A stretch of 64,000 nucleotides of DNA from Helopsaltes ochotensis. Its lineage: Eukaryota; Chordata; Aves; Passeriformes; Locustellidae. The translations under genes and the position numbers were made by a program. The notes beneath the pieces were generated by a model. It made no database searches and had not been told where the DNA came from. It worked only from the letters and a program-made list of their open reading frames with translations. Position 1 is the stretch's first letter. Each line of letters opens with the position of its first letter. The stretch is from assembly GCA_013400155.1 (NCBI GenBank), contig VXBM01000336.1:718854-782853 (forward strand), written 5' to 3'. Shown here piece after piece: positions 1 to 13,625 of this stretch.

Positions 1-3000
1 GCATGCATTATCCCTCCTTCTAACTTTGTGTTTGAAGATGTAAGGACTAAGGGCTTTTATGTGCAGAGATGAAATCAAAGGAAGTATTTCATGATTGTGG
101 ATGAGAATGGAATAGAAAGAGTGTGAATCTGGATGTGAACTTATAGTGCATATCTTACCTAATCATGAGACAGTTGTCTCAGCAATAAGGTTTTAATTAT
201 GCACCTTTGATGGCATCCTTAGCTTGAATGTAAATACTACATAAATTTGTGTATTGATGTTACATAAAAAAGGATTATTTAGTCATTATCAGAATCACTT
301 AGAAAGTGCATAATTGTTTGTGTTGTGGCTGGAGAAGTTAATGGCTCTAAAATAGGAACCCAATTGTTTCCCTTAGTGTGGAATTAACAGTGAGGCATTG
401 TGACAGTTTCATCTTTGGCTATACATGTAGCTGAATATAATTATTCCTCCAGCAGTGAGATAATTCGTATTTCTTCCATACGATACACTCCTTCATATCA
501 AATAGAGCAGTTTTGATAATACAAGTGAACAGTGGGGTCTGTGGAATGATCAGCCCTCACTCAGTGTTAAGGGTAGTGGAAGACCAGCTTATTTATTTTG
601 AAAATAAACAAGCCTGGGTGACAAAATGTACTATCTCTGTGTAGGTAAAATATGCAGTGCGAAAATTAAGTAGGCATTTTCCATAACATTTTTGCCTTGC
701 AACCCCTTCATGTGTTCATTCCTACATTCATTGTAGTTTCATTTTTATGTTGCAGTGTTAATGCTATAAATTTGGCTTCCTACATATTGGCAGTTAGAGT
801 TGTCCATTGGCAAAAGATTGCCTGTCAGGTTCATTGTGATATCAAATTTAAGTGATGACATTTGATGTTTGTTTCTGTTAGAAATCCAAGAGGAAGCACT
901 CGTTATATCTCCATTTTTACTGGTTTTGCAGGCCTTATGTCTTTATAGGAAATGTTGAAACAGACTACTCAGCTACTCAGCATTCTGTTAATCATCAGTT
1001 TGTACTTACACTCAATTTTTGGCAGGTATCAAGCTGCATTTTAAGGACATCTTATTACAGGACAAAATGTGGGAGCCTCTAGAGACACTAAATGCACAAA
1101 AATAAATCATAGAATACAATACAGTTCAGTTCTGTGTGACATTACGGGCTTAATAAAAGGAAGGATCTGCAATGTTTCCACATCCTATTTTAGCATTCAG
1201 GCTCCAAGGTCTGATCTGACTAGAGAGGAGATGGTCAGTGATCCAAAACAATCTTCTTGTTATACAAGTTCTATTGTAAAGGAGTGTTGGCCATTGAAGA
1301 AGAAAGATTTTTCTAGTATTTTTATCCAGTGCCTGTTTCTTTTCAGTCATTCTGGATCCCCACATGCTACATCTCTAAATTTCACCAAGGGTCAGGTGCC
1401 TTTTCATGTGTCGTCATGTGTCCTGCTGAGCAAATAGCATGACTTGATCTAATGGACTGTGCAGGAACTGTGAACCAAGGGAACAGCTATCCTGTAACTG
1501 AAGTCGTACCACTCCGATAGTTAGGAAAATATTTTTCTACCCTAATCTTCACTGGGGAGTTATTAGCTTAATTATTTTTTAATAAAACCTAGCTTAGTTT
1601 TGAAGTTTATGAGAAGGTAAATTACATGCTCAAGTAAGGTATAAAGCTTTTTTTGACCCAATTAAAATACTTCACAGGTAACAAAATCAGGTGTTTTATG
1701 GAAATTATTCCAAAGTAGCGCTGAACAACTGTTCTGTTTGCACTCCATATGGTTCAACTATTTTGTGTGTTATAAAAACCCTTTCCTTTAGGACTTGTTT
1801 TATTGTTCCTCCGTATGACTAATATCTTTTGCATTGGTGAATCCCATGTATATATAGGGGCCACTGCAATCCTCAAAATCATTTCACTTCATCAAAAATA
1901 TTATTTAGTTTCTCAGTGGGACCTGTCGTATTTCTGCTCTACAGTGTTTCAACACAGAGTTGTGGAAGTTGTCTTTTACCAGTAAAGTTTTCAGTAAAGT
2001 TTTCATTTGCATTGGTGAAAACCAGCAGACTTGAAAGAGATGTGGCTTTAGTCCTGGCCAGCCATGGCCAGTTTTAAATAATGTTTCTCCTCAGGGTTTT
2101 AGTGGGGTTAAGTATAATGGTTTGAAGTGATTTTCTTAGCTGTTGATCATCAGATGTCCTCAAAATTATTTTTAACTGCTTAAGCAGTTATTTTGAATTA
2201 TAGGAAACATTCTCAGGAAGTGAGTTAGTGGGCAGAGGTGATATGAGGTGAATCAGGGCTTCAGTGTGGTAGTTATTTATTCAGTAACTGTCAGAGTGGT
2301 CACTCCTCCTGTTCCAAGGAGAAACACATGTTCCTCATTCTTAATTAAAGGTAATGTAACAAGACTCTCCCAGATGTACTGCTTAGCTTAGATTTGTTTA
2401 TGTGGATAAAATGAGAACTATTACATTTGTATATAAACATTCACTTCATGAAGTAAAAAGTGGGTTGATCTTCCCTGCAGTATCTATAAAACATGCCTTT
2501 ATATGGCTGACTCCTCCTGAATCAGTGATTCAGCAGTTAAATTTATGCTGAATTTTCATTAAATGCTCACTGAACGGCACACTGTTTTCAAACCTGTTTG
2601 AGGCTGTTGAGTAACACTTGTTGATCAGAAAAAAAAGTGCAAGCATTTATTAATTATGATTTAAGTTGTTAGGCTGCCAGAGAGGTTAAGCACACTGGTG
2701 GTGTGAGCAAGTGCAGTGGCTGAGGCTGAGCTGGGAGGCAGCGCATTGCCATCTATGGGCCGTCGGGAGAAAGGGTTGGAAACAGATGATGAGCATTTTC
2801 TTTTCCCCTGGTATCTTGGTAGAGTCTGGAAAACAAAAGGAAGGAGAAAGGCCCATACAAGGTATAATAAAGGCTGTTTACATTCCATTTCTGTAGTTAA
2901 TAATGGGAATTGTATTTATCTCAGAGCACAGCTTTTTTTCTGTGACACGAAGTTTAATGTGGAATGTTTTATTTAGATTGGCAAGATTCTGGTACTTTCT

Positions 3001-5054
3001 TCTGTTGAAATATGACCAGAAATTTACTGTCTTGTAAAATAATGTATTGATACAGCCATTACTCCTCTGGTGTTATATTTTGTTTAGGCTTCAGAATTGC
3101 AACAGTTTGTGATATTAATAGAAGTTTGTATTGAGTAGTAGTTACTTTTGCTGCAAAAGCATTGCTATTTTGATGTAATGACCTGGGTCTTTAGCCTGTC
3201 TGGAAGGTAAGCTTATATACGACCCATTAGAAGCTCACAAGATCAGGGTCTGGAATGAGTTTTTTCTCTGTTCTTCCTTTATACAAAAGTGCCTTAGAAC
3301 AAACAGCTATGTACATGACCAGTTTTACACTGATAGGAATTTTTTCAGATTCTTCAGGTGGAGAAGGTTATTCATGCTGATAAGGATTCACAGTTGGACT
3401 TTGAGCGTACGAAAAGGGAATGGACATAAATGTGACTAAGAGATGATCAAATATACACTATTTAGTTACATAGTAGTGTTTTGCAGGCAGCATTGATGTG
3501 TAAATGACTGTACTCTAGAGTATTGTCCCAGGATCTACTGATCACTGCTGTGTCATTCTGAAAGGAGAGCAGATGCTCAGGCCCATGAAGTTACAGTTTG
3601 CAGTAATTCACATATCTTATAGGAGCTTCCTGAGGAATGAGATATGTGACTATCGATGTGTTATTGATTCAGAGTTCCTGGTCTTAACTCTTCGTATTTG
3701 TTATACTTGGGAAGTTTTTCAGCTTTTTCCTCTGCTGAGTCCTTCAACAGCCTTGTATGTCTTCCTGCATCTTGAAGGCTCAACATCCAGATTATGGTTT
3801 TCATAAGTTTCTGATAAAATGTAATTCTATTCATATTTTACCTAAATTGTCAAGATTAAAACGGTTTTGCTGGTCAAGTAATTGAATGAGTCTAGGAGTT
3901 CGGTCAAGTCCTCAGAACACTAATTAGATTCAATTACTTTACGGTACTTAGTGAAATTTTATCTTTGGATTGTCTTTAGCGTAAAGTTTTACAGTATATA
4001 TCTCCCAAGTCTCTGCACACAGTGTGTAAGATTAAAGAAATCATACACATAAAAGCATTTTATTGAGGGCTGGGCCACTGATTTTCTGATAGAGGTCAAT
4101 CCAGGTACAATTTGTGCTCTTGATGATCACAGTTTCTAAATTGCTTTTCCTTATGAGTTGTCACCATTCAGCTGTCATAGATAGAATTATGCTCATGCAT
4201 AGTTCCTTTAAAGAACTTTCCTGCTATGTTATTAAGTAGTAATTACAAAAATGCTTGAAAATAATGTGTTTGCATTACCTATTCAGGGTCTGGAGCTTAT
4301 TTCCATTTGTTTAACCTGATGCCTATACTTGTAGGTGTTATGATGGTAGACTGTTTCTCCCTTTCCATCAGTGTATGATTTTTTTTTTTTTTGTGAGACA
4401 TACTGTAAAAAGTTTTCAGTGTTTTTGGTAGTTTTTTAGTAGAGCTGTGAGATGCAATATCCAAAGTGTTGTCTATTCACAGTGATAGGAAATGAACCAG
4501 AAATGCTTTAGAAAGTATAAAAGATACAGCTCCATCTTGTCATCAGTGTTCAGGAGCAAAATTGTTTCTCCTACCATAGAGATCTGTGTGTAAAACAACT
4601 TCAGCTGTTTTCTGCTCTATACAGACGCATCAACACAGACTTATTTTTTGGTGCTTAGAAAATTAAAATAGAATTTTTCTCTTTTTTTTTTTAACAGGTC
4701 ACTTCAGTGTTTTTTAGCGTGATGGTAGACATTCTTAAAAGAATGAGTTTGAAGAGTTTTAGTAAACTGATTTTTATTATTATTTATTTATAACCCTCTT
4801 TCCACCTGGCCTGTCCTTTTGTTAAAAAAAGCATTATGCAAGCTGTCTTAGAATGTTGAATGTTTCCATAACCTTGGAATTCATCTTCCAAAAAATATTC
4901 ATATCTAACTCAGAACATTATTCAGATTGTTTAGTTTTTATTTTCCTGTATCGTATAAATGTGGCATAGAAATTGTTATATAATTGAATTGAAGTATTTG
5001 AACTAAAATATTTTGTGTCTTCTCTTCCCCTCTCCCCCTACCTGTCTGAATTAG
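1..5054 (+). other. PPP1R12A: Intron 3 of PPP1R12A (3' part)
   Basis: There is no recognisable coding exon here. The stretch is AT-rich, with short chance ORFs on both strands, the longest being 1069-1437. Small local structures include a perfect 18-bp palindrome at 2173-2190 and a doubled 14-bp block around 1980-2005. The intron ends with a C/T-rich tract (about 5020-5045) and an AG at 5053-5054. Confidence 0.85.
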
Positions 5055-5214
5055 GGGTTGATATAGAATCAGCTCGAAAAGAAGAAGAACGAATTATGCT
5101 AAGGGATGCAAGACAGTGGCTCAACAGTGGACATATAAATGATGTCAGGCATGCAAAATCTGGTGGTACAGCACTTCATGTAGCTGCTGCTAAGGGCTAT
5201 ACAGAAGTCTTAAA
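5055..5214 (+). CDS. PPP1R12A: PPP1R12A exon 4: ankyrin-repeat linker and repeat
   Basis: This 160-nt exon encodes residues about 159-211. It starts with the GVDIESARKEEER linker that separates the two ankyrin blocks and continues into the repeat GGTALHVAAAKGYTEVL. The family match to human MYPT1 is nearly residue for residue (S replaces A in the linker). The ankyrin block wraps the catalytic subunit PP1c-delta and shapes its myosin-specific active site. Borders: acceptor ...ttag/GG, with the first base of the Gly codon in exon 3, and donor AA/gtaagt. The split Lys codon is completed by the G of the next exon. Confidence 0.98.
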
Positions 5215-6998
5215 GTAAGTGTTGTTTAACTTTTTCATCTTTTATTGTCTTGATGTAATGCTGCTTGGAATTGGGCACTTCTAACTTTCAGGGAGTGTAT
5301 CTTGAAAACAATCTATTCTCAAAGCTTGATTTTATGTTTCCAAGCACTCATAAATCATGATGTTGTTAGCTTTCTGTTCTAAATCATTCAAAATATGAAT
5401 AACAGTAAACATATTGAACCTGAGTACTTATTTAAGAGAAGAAAGTGGATAAAAAACTTGCCCTGTTTCTAAAGCCAGCTATGTAAACAAGCTTAAGACC
5501 TTTTTATAATGCCAGTTACCATTGTTGGTTGGTGCATATTTTCAAGACACCATGTTTATTTCCATACATAAAGCAGAGTTTGTAATCCAGGCTAGAAGTT
5601 TTTTGCTGTTAAAAACCTGATAATTTAATTTTGTGTTTTGATAATATTTTTTAAAATCATGACTCTTGAAATCTTCCTTGGAAAGCTTTAGGCTTCAGGT
5701 GTCCCCTAATTCTCAGCTTTTCATTAATGTAATATCAGTACGTACCATAACATATTTGATTTCTTTTTCATTAAAGCTCTACTTTTATTACAGTAAAACG
5801 TAATTAGTAATGCATTGCTTTAATGTGATTGTAAATTTATTTGACTGCTTTAGCAGTGGTAGGAGCACTTACAAACTGTAACATGAGTGAAAATGAGCAC
5901 GCATCCTGATTGTGAGTATTGGTGCCTTTAAGGTCTGCAGAGCAATTTATTAAATGGGAGTTCTGTTTCAAAAAACCCTGATGCTTCAACATAATGAAGA
6001 CAAATTATTCTGGTGGAAAAAAGTAATTTTTGTTTTAGAGTAGCAGGTGTCTGTCAGGGAGTTCTATCTATAATTGTTTGGGTGTTTTTTTAGCTCCCTC
6101 AGTTATTATCTTTTTTGTAGTCCAGTCTGTGCACTTCTCCTAGGAGAGGCAAAATACATGTGCAGGAAGTTTTCCTGATTGCTTCAAATTATCAAAAATG
6201 TGTGCTCTGCATTGGATGCAAGACTGCAAGATTTGCAGCTGAGCATGTGTGAAAGCTGACTCATTGGAGGATATTACTTTAGGTGTATTGGCTCTTGAGG
6301 AACTGACAGAATTTTTTGAAAAGAATATTTTGTTCTTATGTGATTTTTAGCAATTATAGACAGTGATTCAGAGAGCTCTTAGCTCTTTACATAAAAATAC
6401 TTGCTAGGTTAAGTGTCTTTTGTCACTTGGATGCTCACCTGAGAGCCATGATGAATGTGAGTGCTGAATGCAGGCAGAACAGCAGGTCCTCTCTTAGAGG
6501 AACTCTGCTCCCTCTCAGAGAACAGTTGTAGCATGTAAGCACTAGATTTCTGCAAAAAGTTAATGACAGCAAAGGAAAGTTTCAGGCAGCTAATTTTGGC
6601 ATGGAAGGAGGTTCTAATTGTTTTCTAATAAGTACACTGTATCTAACAATTTTTTTTACATTTTACAACTTCTTTTCCTTAAAAACGCTTTTGCCTATTA
6701 CCACATGTACAGCGAAGAATATCTAACTATAGAAACAATGGTCTTTGGAGAGGAAGTGAATAGAGAAGAAAATGTCTGTTTTTCTTGAATTTTCCTGAAA
6801 ATATATATACACACCTGCTAAACAATGAAAAGGCAGATGTTTCTATGAGCAGTAAAATTAATCAGTTGTCAGTAGCCCAACTAAAATATCTGTGAGAAAA
6901 AAGGAGAAAATATTACCATAAAGCAGTTTTAGGATTTTTACAAAAATTTATTTATCCCTGTTGGCAATGTCAAGATCTATTTCTCTTAATTTCTTCAG
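5215..6998 (+). other. PPP1R12A: Intron 4
   Basis: AT-rich, no recognised element or coding exon. It starts with a consensus gtaagt donor and ends in ttcttcag. Confidence 0.85.
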
Positions 6999-7143
6999 GC
7001 TTTTAATACAGGCTCACTACGATGTAAATATTAAAGATTATGATGGCTGGACACCACTTCATGCTGCTGCTCACTGGGGTAAAGAAGAAGCATGTCGCAT
7101 TTTAGTGGAAAACCTCTGTGATATGGAGGCTGTCAACAAAGTG
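6999..7143 (+). CDS. PPP1R12A: PPP1R12A exon 5: ankyrin repeats
   Basis: This 145-nt exon encodes about residues 212-260. It completes one repeat (LLIQAHYDVNIKDYD) and contains the next, with the classic GWTPLHAAAHWGKEEACRIL helix-turn-helix signature. Human has AGYD where this sequence has AHYD, and VDNLCDMEM for VENLCDMEA, which are mild changes in the repeat loops. The exon ends in phase 0 (GTG/gtagga). Its 48 full codons follow the split Lys codon. Confidence 0.98.
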
Positions 7144-9284
7144 GTAGGATTTTTATGTAATCCTTGTCAAGATACAAAGTTCTGGTCTCTAAAGTGACTT
7201 TAGAAGCCAGGGTAAGAAAAGTGATGATAAACTGCTGTTTACTGTACGTGGAGCTTTACATAATGCATGTGTTGTCAAAACAGCATGGTTGTGTTCAGAA
7301 CTAAATTCTTTGATTGTCTAAATTAATTCCTAGGCCAACTTTATACTTAGTTCTGTATTAAATGATCCATTAAATCTTTGACATGGAAATTCACCATTGA
7401 AAGAGTTTGTTGGCATTTCAGAGGTACAAAATTAGTGACATGATGGATTGCATTCAGGCTTTCATTTAATCTCTGAAGATGATTATGGTGCCTTTGGGTA
7501 GTATTTTAACTCCTAAAATCAGCTTGTGTTGGTATATTGAGGAGTTGTCACTGTATTATGATTATATGGGTGTGGTGGAAGAAACTTGTAGGAAACTGGA
7601 CCCCCTGGACATAGCCTGAATGCTTCCTAAGCTCTATTTCTTTGACTTTTATGCAATAGCCTGTGTAGCTTGCTGATCTTGCTCCCAATAAACACAAATA
7701 TGTTCATGAGTTCACATAAACATGAAAAGGATCCAAACCTTTTCATTCAGCCACGTAGAGTGCTGACCTCTCATTCTTCTCCTCATAGTGTGTTTTACAG
7801 ATAGATTCTGTTCTGCTTCCAATTTATGTGTTAGATTTTTACTGGAGTTGCGAAAATGTGGATGTTTTGTACACTATAAAAGTATGTTCAAATCCACTAC
7901 AAGAGTAAGAAAAAAGGAGACCTAGATGTCAGCTCTATGGAGTATGTGTATGCACTTGTCTCTGCATGCTAGGAAAGTTTTGCCTGTTTTTAAGTAAGCT
8001 AGTAATCGTTTTTGTTTTTGGAGATATGAGGATTGAAAACTCTGGATTTGGTTTTAGTTGTATGTGTTTAGCATCTCAGAGAACTCAGTGATTATTGTTT
8101 CGGCACCTGACTCAGGTATCACCCCTTGCAGATTTGGGTTTAAGATGTAACCTTCCAACTGCAACAGTTTTCTGCAAGGTGCTTTTTTGTAGTCACAGTA
8201 GATCTAACTACCAGGTAATAGTACCTGAAAATAGAAGGCCCCATGAAAAACTGCAGTTATAATGCAAATATAAACTTGTGATAATAGTTCACATGGCAGA
8301 AGACCTCAAGCTGTTTTGGCTAATGCTTGTTAAAAGGTGGACATGCTTCTGTTGTATGACCAGAATTAGTAGTTTAAGCCTTCATCCTTTCTAACCAGTA
8401 AAGATAGTCTTCACAGTGTAATTAGGAATAAGTTTGCCTTTAGTTAACATTTTGAGAAACTGAAATAAGCACCGACAAACAGGAACACCTTTCGTTATTT
8501 TTCTAAGCTGCTGTGGCCACTTTTAAATAACAGCTCTGGTTTTATTGGTGGTTATTGTAAGAAGTACTTCCTAGTTTGATCTTGGCATGATCCCCCAACA
8601 TCTCAGTAAGTCCACCCAGCATGTTGATGCAGATGCATTTATGCAAGTGCATATAGGACTTTGCCTAGATTCCAGCCTTCAAATATGTGTCCCATGGAAA
8701 TCATACACTAAGGAGAAATAACAGGTGGTCATAGCAGATCTTTTATAAAATAGCATGTAAATTGTAAAATACAGTTTTGCTGTAAAATGTGAACACATAA
8801 CTGCTTAAATTTAATGTAACTCCCTTAAATCATTAAAACTTAAAAAATCAAGCTGTATGTGATAATCTAAGATGGGCAGGATACTGAAGTGCTTAGGATC
8901 CATCCATTGGACTGCCATTGTGAGCAGTTGTTTAGTACTAATACTGTGAGATTATATTCATCAATCTACTTTTCATTCATAGTGTTCTTTTTTTCCTTTA
9001 AACGACATTGACATTTTATTGTCTTTATCACTTAAAAATGTGTTTACTCATCAGGTATATATGTTTTTTTGTTTGAACTTCACCCACCCCAAAAAAAACC
9101 TGCAAAATTGTTTTCAAGTACTGACAGACTAACGGTTTGCAGTAGAGCTTGATTCATATTTTCCAATTTCTCTCTCTAAATATTCTCCTTAACCCGCATC
9201 ATCATGTGATGAGAAGACATCGTAGTCCAATACATTTAAATTCTGTTGTACTATTATGATGTTTTACTTCTTCCCCTTCTCCAG
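7144..9284 (+). other. PPP1R12A: Intron 5
   Basis: AT-rich with no recognised element. The acceptor is preceded by a C/T-rich tract just before 9285. Confidence 0.85.
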
Positions 9285-9359
9285 GGTCAGACAGCATTTG
9301 ATGTGGCAGATGAAGATATTCTAGGATATTTAGAAGAGTTACAAAAGAAGCAGAATCTG
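9285..9359 (+). CDS. PPP1R12A: PPP1R12A exon 6: last ankyrin repeat
   Basis: This 75-nt, 25-codon exon is phase 0 at both ends. It encodes about residues 261-285: the half-repeat GQTAFDVADEDILGYLEELQ and a basic KKQNL tail. All 25 residues agree with the human protein as I know it. It closes the ankyrin stack; the helix that follows the stack starts here. Confidence 0.98.
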
Positions 9360-9802
9360 GTAGGCCTTGTGCATATGCATATATATATATCTATGTATGT
9401 ATGTATGTTTTATTTTATTATACATATGATTATGGTATCCAACTCAGGGCAGCATACAGATTAAAACCAAAGTTTTCAATACAGGGCTTCAATTCAGGTG
9501 ATGCCACAGTCATCTCAAAAGGTGCCCTTACTTGTTCACCTATGGTGACTAAAAAAGCCTTGGAAGAAAAAAGGCAATCTTCAACTTGCCTTGTTCAGTG
9601 GGCATTTTGTGATCTGAAGTATCAACAATGATCATCTTACTTGGAATAACAGTTTGTAAGATTTTTAGAGCTTTGAACATTCATACCTTGAAAGTTTACA
9701 CCCATTCTAGTGTTTGTAGTATTTGGAGATTCCCCTCCGTTTGTAATTTTGTCACACTGATGCCATACTAACAACTAAACTGCATCATTCTATGTTTTGA
9801 AG
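9360..9802 (+). other. PPP1R12A: Intron 6
   Basis: Short intron of 443 nt. Apart from the microsatellite at its 5' end it holds nothing I recognise. Confidence 0.85.
9371..9408. repeat. AT/TATG simple repeat in intron 6
   Basis: A short microsatellite of alternating (AT)n followed by (TATG)n lies just after the exon 6 donor. It is likely polymorphic in length. Confidence 0.8.
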
Positions 9803-9891
9803 CTTCATAGTGAAAAACGTGAAAAGAAGTCTCCCCTAATTGAATCCACAGCCAACATGGATAATAATCAGACACAGAAAACATTTAAAAA
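9803..9891 (+). CDS. PPP1R12A: PPP1R12A exon 7: post-ankyrin linker
   Basis: This 89-nt exon encodes about residues 286-314 (LHSEKREKKSPLIE then STANMDNNQTQKTFK), a charged linker with a likely SP phospho-site (KKSPLIE). It differs from human by one or two conservative changes. The donor is AA/gtaagt, and the Asn codon is split with exon 8. Confidence 0.97.
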
Positions 9892-10018
9892 GTAAGTAAA
9901 AATAGGAAAAATTATGAAGTGTTTAAAAACATAACTTTGCAAACTGTCACAAAATCCTACTTAACAGGCTTTAATAAATTTTTCAGTACTTAATAAATAC
10001 TTCTCTTTTCAAACTCAG

Positions 10019-10176
10019 TAAGGAGACGCTGATTATGGAGCAAGAAAAGAATGCATCTAGCATAGAGTCTCTGGAGCAAGAGAAAGCAGATGAAGAAGAA
10101 GAAGGAAAGAAGGATGAATCCAGTTGTTCTAGTGAAGAGGAAGAGGATGATGACTCAGAATCTGAAGCAGAGACAG
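10019..10176 (+). CDS. PPP1R12A: PPP1R12A exon 8: acidic region
   Basis: This 158-nt exon encodes about residues 315-367. It is a strongly acidic, low-complexity stretch with EEEEGKKDESSCSSEEEE followed by a DDD and SESEAET run. The serine/acidic pattern resembles casein kinase 2 sites; that is an inference. In the family this is the acidic segment between the ankyrin block and the central region. It ends in phase 1, and the Asp codon is completed by exon 9. Confidence 0.97.
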
Positions 10177-13050
10177 GTATGTTATTTGGAGCATTGCCTT
10201 TTGTAAATATATACTCTATAAATTTACTTATTTAATATCACATGACACAGAGTTAAGTATGTTTACATTTCACTTATTCTTCTGTATTTCACTACGTTTC
10301 CAGTTATTTTAAAGTAAGTTTATCTATGTCTAAAGTAAAGTCATAACAGATGTATCAAATGGATGTCTTCACTGGTAGCTACTTAGGTTAAGGCTATTAA
10401 CCAGCTTACTTGATTGGTTGCTTAATGAACTGGTGCTTTTAATTAGATAGATAGAATAACATAAGCCTGAAGTAGCATGTCAGAAACATTGAAAAACTTA
10501 GAAGATCAAATTAGAGAGGAAGACTTCTTAGCAGTATTTGTTTATGGAACTGGTATAGAGATTGGATTAGCAGAATTGCAAACGTTCTCATTTGTCCTTA
10601 TAATTTTAAAGTAATTACCAATTAATCTGGCTCAGGTATTCATAAAATAATAGTGTATATATTTTCCGTGTGTACTGAGATAAACTTTTAAAGGTGTTAT
10701 ATTAATGTTAACTGTTACTTTTTATATGACTACAGTTCCAGAGGAATGTTCTTTGAAAAGTTTTGCATTGTATGCAAAGTTGTATGACCATTACTCTCTA
10801 TTTCTCTCTTGAGAAATGGAATTAATGGGTTGTTTTTTTCCTTGAACAATTATCAGAGTAGCACGTACTAATACAAAACAAGCATAGTATCCTTTTCCTT
10901 TCAAACTGGAAAACAAGTGTCTGGTAATAAGTGTTTAAAGATGTATGTTCAATCCTAATAAAAAATATTATAGTTGCAATGCAGCAGTCCAATACATAGA
11001 CATGGATTGGTCTGTTGGTCATGGATTGGTCTATCTAATTCTAATGGTCATTAGAAATAGCTTGTTAATATTTTATACTTAAACTTTTAGAGTTAAGCAA
11101 CCCTTTTTGGTGAGCTGTCAGTTTTCATTTTAATACCTTCTAATTTCTTCACCTGAAAAGATAAGAATAAGAAGGTACTTTAGAGCTAGCCAATCTATCA
11201 TAAGCATTTAATGTAGGTAGAAGTAAAAATAACTTGCGGAACCAAACTTTCTATTATGTTTTAATTTTTTTTTTCTGTAGTTTGAAATAGTCCAGCATTT
11301 CAGTATTAAGCTGAAAAAAGGTGTCTGGCAAGCTTTGTAATTACCCTTTCAACTTAATGTACTTGCATCCGTTATTTACTGAGCTTTACTAAAATCAAAC
11401 TACTTATAATATATAACATGTAGTAATTTCTCTGTCATTGAGCTGACTGTAATGTCTGCTGAACTTTATGACTCTGGTAACTGTGTTCTCTTCAGTGCCA
11501 GTAGTTTGTGCCAGGAAAATTTGACTGTGACACAAGAATTAATTTATGTAAACTTTGGGGGTTTTAATATCAACAAGGCTTTATCATACTTTATTTGGCA
11601 AGATACACTTTAAGCTTTTCCCTGTAGAGCTACATCTCTTAAGTTCCAAGATTTTACTTTCCCTTTTTTACCATTATTCAGCTTAAGGTAGTGAAAGATT
11701 ATTCGAGTGAAAAATCTTATAATAATAAGGAGCGTTCTGGTTGTGAAATATTTTAAGTGTTCAGTATTCTAAAGTACTGGACATGGTGATTTCTAATCTT
11801 TTGGGATAATTAAAATGTTTTCCTATATTTTTGTTTCATTGGTTACATGAGAATATAGTTTAAAAATAAATACACTTCTGTCATTAAGCCCAAGAAGGGA
11901 AATATGAATATGAAAGTGGCTTATTGCAAAGGACAGAGAAACAAGATAAAAAATAAAATTTTCCTCGGTTCGGTTTTTGTAACTTAGTTTTTTTGACATA
12001 CTTTAACTTTTTTTTTTAATGCGTCCATATCAGCTCAGTCATGCATACAAATATGTTCTTGCTGTTCTACAAATAATTTCAGAATACAGTTGTGAAAAAT
12101 CCATTTTTCGTCTTCCTGAAGACTTTTTCTGTATATTTTAAAGATGTATTGCTTATAAATTTTTATCAGATGCCTGTGCATCATTTCAAATCATACTCTC
12201 AGTCCACATTGCCTTATTCAGCTTTTTGTCACCTAGAATTTTGCCGCCATTTTTTTTACTTGTGTTTAAAAAGAACTTTCCATTAAGTGCTGTTGGTCAT
12301 GTAGGCTGTTGAAATTTGTTTACTGAATAACTAACATTCAAAACATCTATTCAACTATGTCCATAACTAAAACCAGTGTGTAACAGCAATACCACGGATC
12401 ACACAATTTTTAAGTAGATGAGTAGTTTATGGAATTTAAAAGTTAGTTGTGAGAACACTACATGAAAACCTTGCATACTTCCTAAATTATTTGCTCCTAG
12501 GCTGTATGGGTCACATAGATGGAGAGATGTGTTTATAGTAGGGCCAAAACCTGTGGGGATTGAACCCCATGTTGCCTCATACTGAACTAATAAATAGGAG
12601 GCAACATCTGAGCCCAAGAATGTGCAGTTTGAATATGTGAAACAGAAGCGAGGTATAACATGAAGCTCAAGCAAAAGCAGTGACAGCAGTTGTATATCAA
12701 TCATGACATTTTCTGTGTGTTTGTGTGAGAAGGGTTAAGGTTCATAAACCATGGACAGAGGAAGAAATTTGGACAAAGCAGAAGAGAGTAGGTAGGTAGA
12801 CAGTGAAATGTAGGTAAGAAAAACAAGGGACAAAGAAGGAATGAAGCAAATGGAAAATTGGTGTTCTGGAAGGCAAGTCTCTGCCTCATCTCATTCTGGT
12901 GACCAGAATTCCTGATGGGGTTTTCTGTACAGTTAATTATTTCTTTGAACTCAAACAAGCATAATTATCATAGTTATCATTAACATTTATTCTCATGAAT
13001 GTTTCACTTTGAATTGGCACTTGCCTTCTGTAGTTTGAATTAACTATTGC

Positions 13051-13395
13051 AGAATCACAGAATCAAAAAGGATAGGGTAGGAAGGGAGTTCTGGAAATCA
13101 TCAAGTCCAACTTCGCCTGCCAAGGCAGGGTGACCTAGAGCAGGTTCCAGGCAGAAGCATCCAGGTGGGTTTTGAATGTCTCTGGAGAGGGAGATTCCAC
13201 AACCTCCCTGGGCAGCCTCTTCCAGTGCTCTGCCACCCTCAGTGTTCTTTCTCATCTTGAGGTGCAACTTCTTGCATTTTAGTTCATGGCTGTTGTTCCT
13301 TGTCCTGTTGTTGGACACCACCACAAAGAGTCTGGCACCATCCTCAACACTTGCCTTTCAGATATTTATATGCATTAATGAGATCAGATGAGATA
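13051..13395 (-). mobile_element. CR1 LINE 3' fragment, reverse orientation
   Basis: The start resembles the CR1 3' end in reverse complement (cagaatcacagaatc, then a 'catcaagtccaac' core). It is followed by the typical reverse CR1 text about wound-up cysteine/proline-rich shadows: 'cctccctgggcagcctcttccag', 'cttgtcctgttgtt' and 'atgcattaatgagatc' are familiar CR1 landmarks. It is 5' truncated and has no intact reading frame. Confidence 0.85.
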
Positions 13396-13439
13396 CTAAC
13401 ATATCTCCTACTGTTACCGTGTTTATGGTCATTGGCCAA

Positions 13440-13625
13440 CTACTAAAATACAGGCTGTGAGGGGAGACTGAAATCTCTGTCTCCAGAGGTTTCCAAGATG
13501 TGACTTAGCAAAACCTTGAGCAACCTGATTCATAGGCAGTATTGACCCTCCTTTGAGCAGAAGGTTGAATTAGGTGATCCCCTGAGTCACTTCAAACTTG
13601 TTCTGTGTTTCTGTCTCTGCATCTC
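13440..13625 (+). mobile_element. Degraded CR1 3' end, forward orientation
   Basis: A weak but ordered match to the CR1 3' end: 'ttgagcaacctgattcatagg', then 'gaattaggtgatcccctgag' and 'cacttcaaact' in the expected order. It lies about 45 bp from the reverse-oriented CR1, so the two could pair in the pre-mRNA. It is much older or more diverged than its neighbour. Confidence 0.6.

Noticed and set aside
1069..1437. 122-codon open frame on + strand in intron 3
   Set aside because: No recognised domain, no splice or promoter context, overlapping open frame on the other strand; length is within chance for an AT-rich 5-kb intron.
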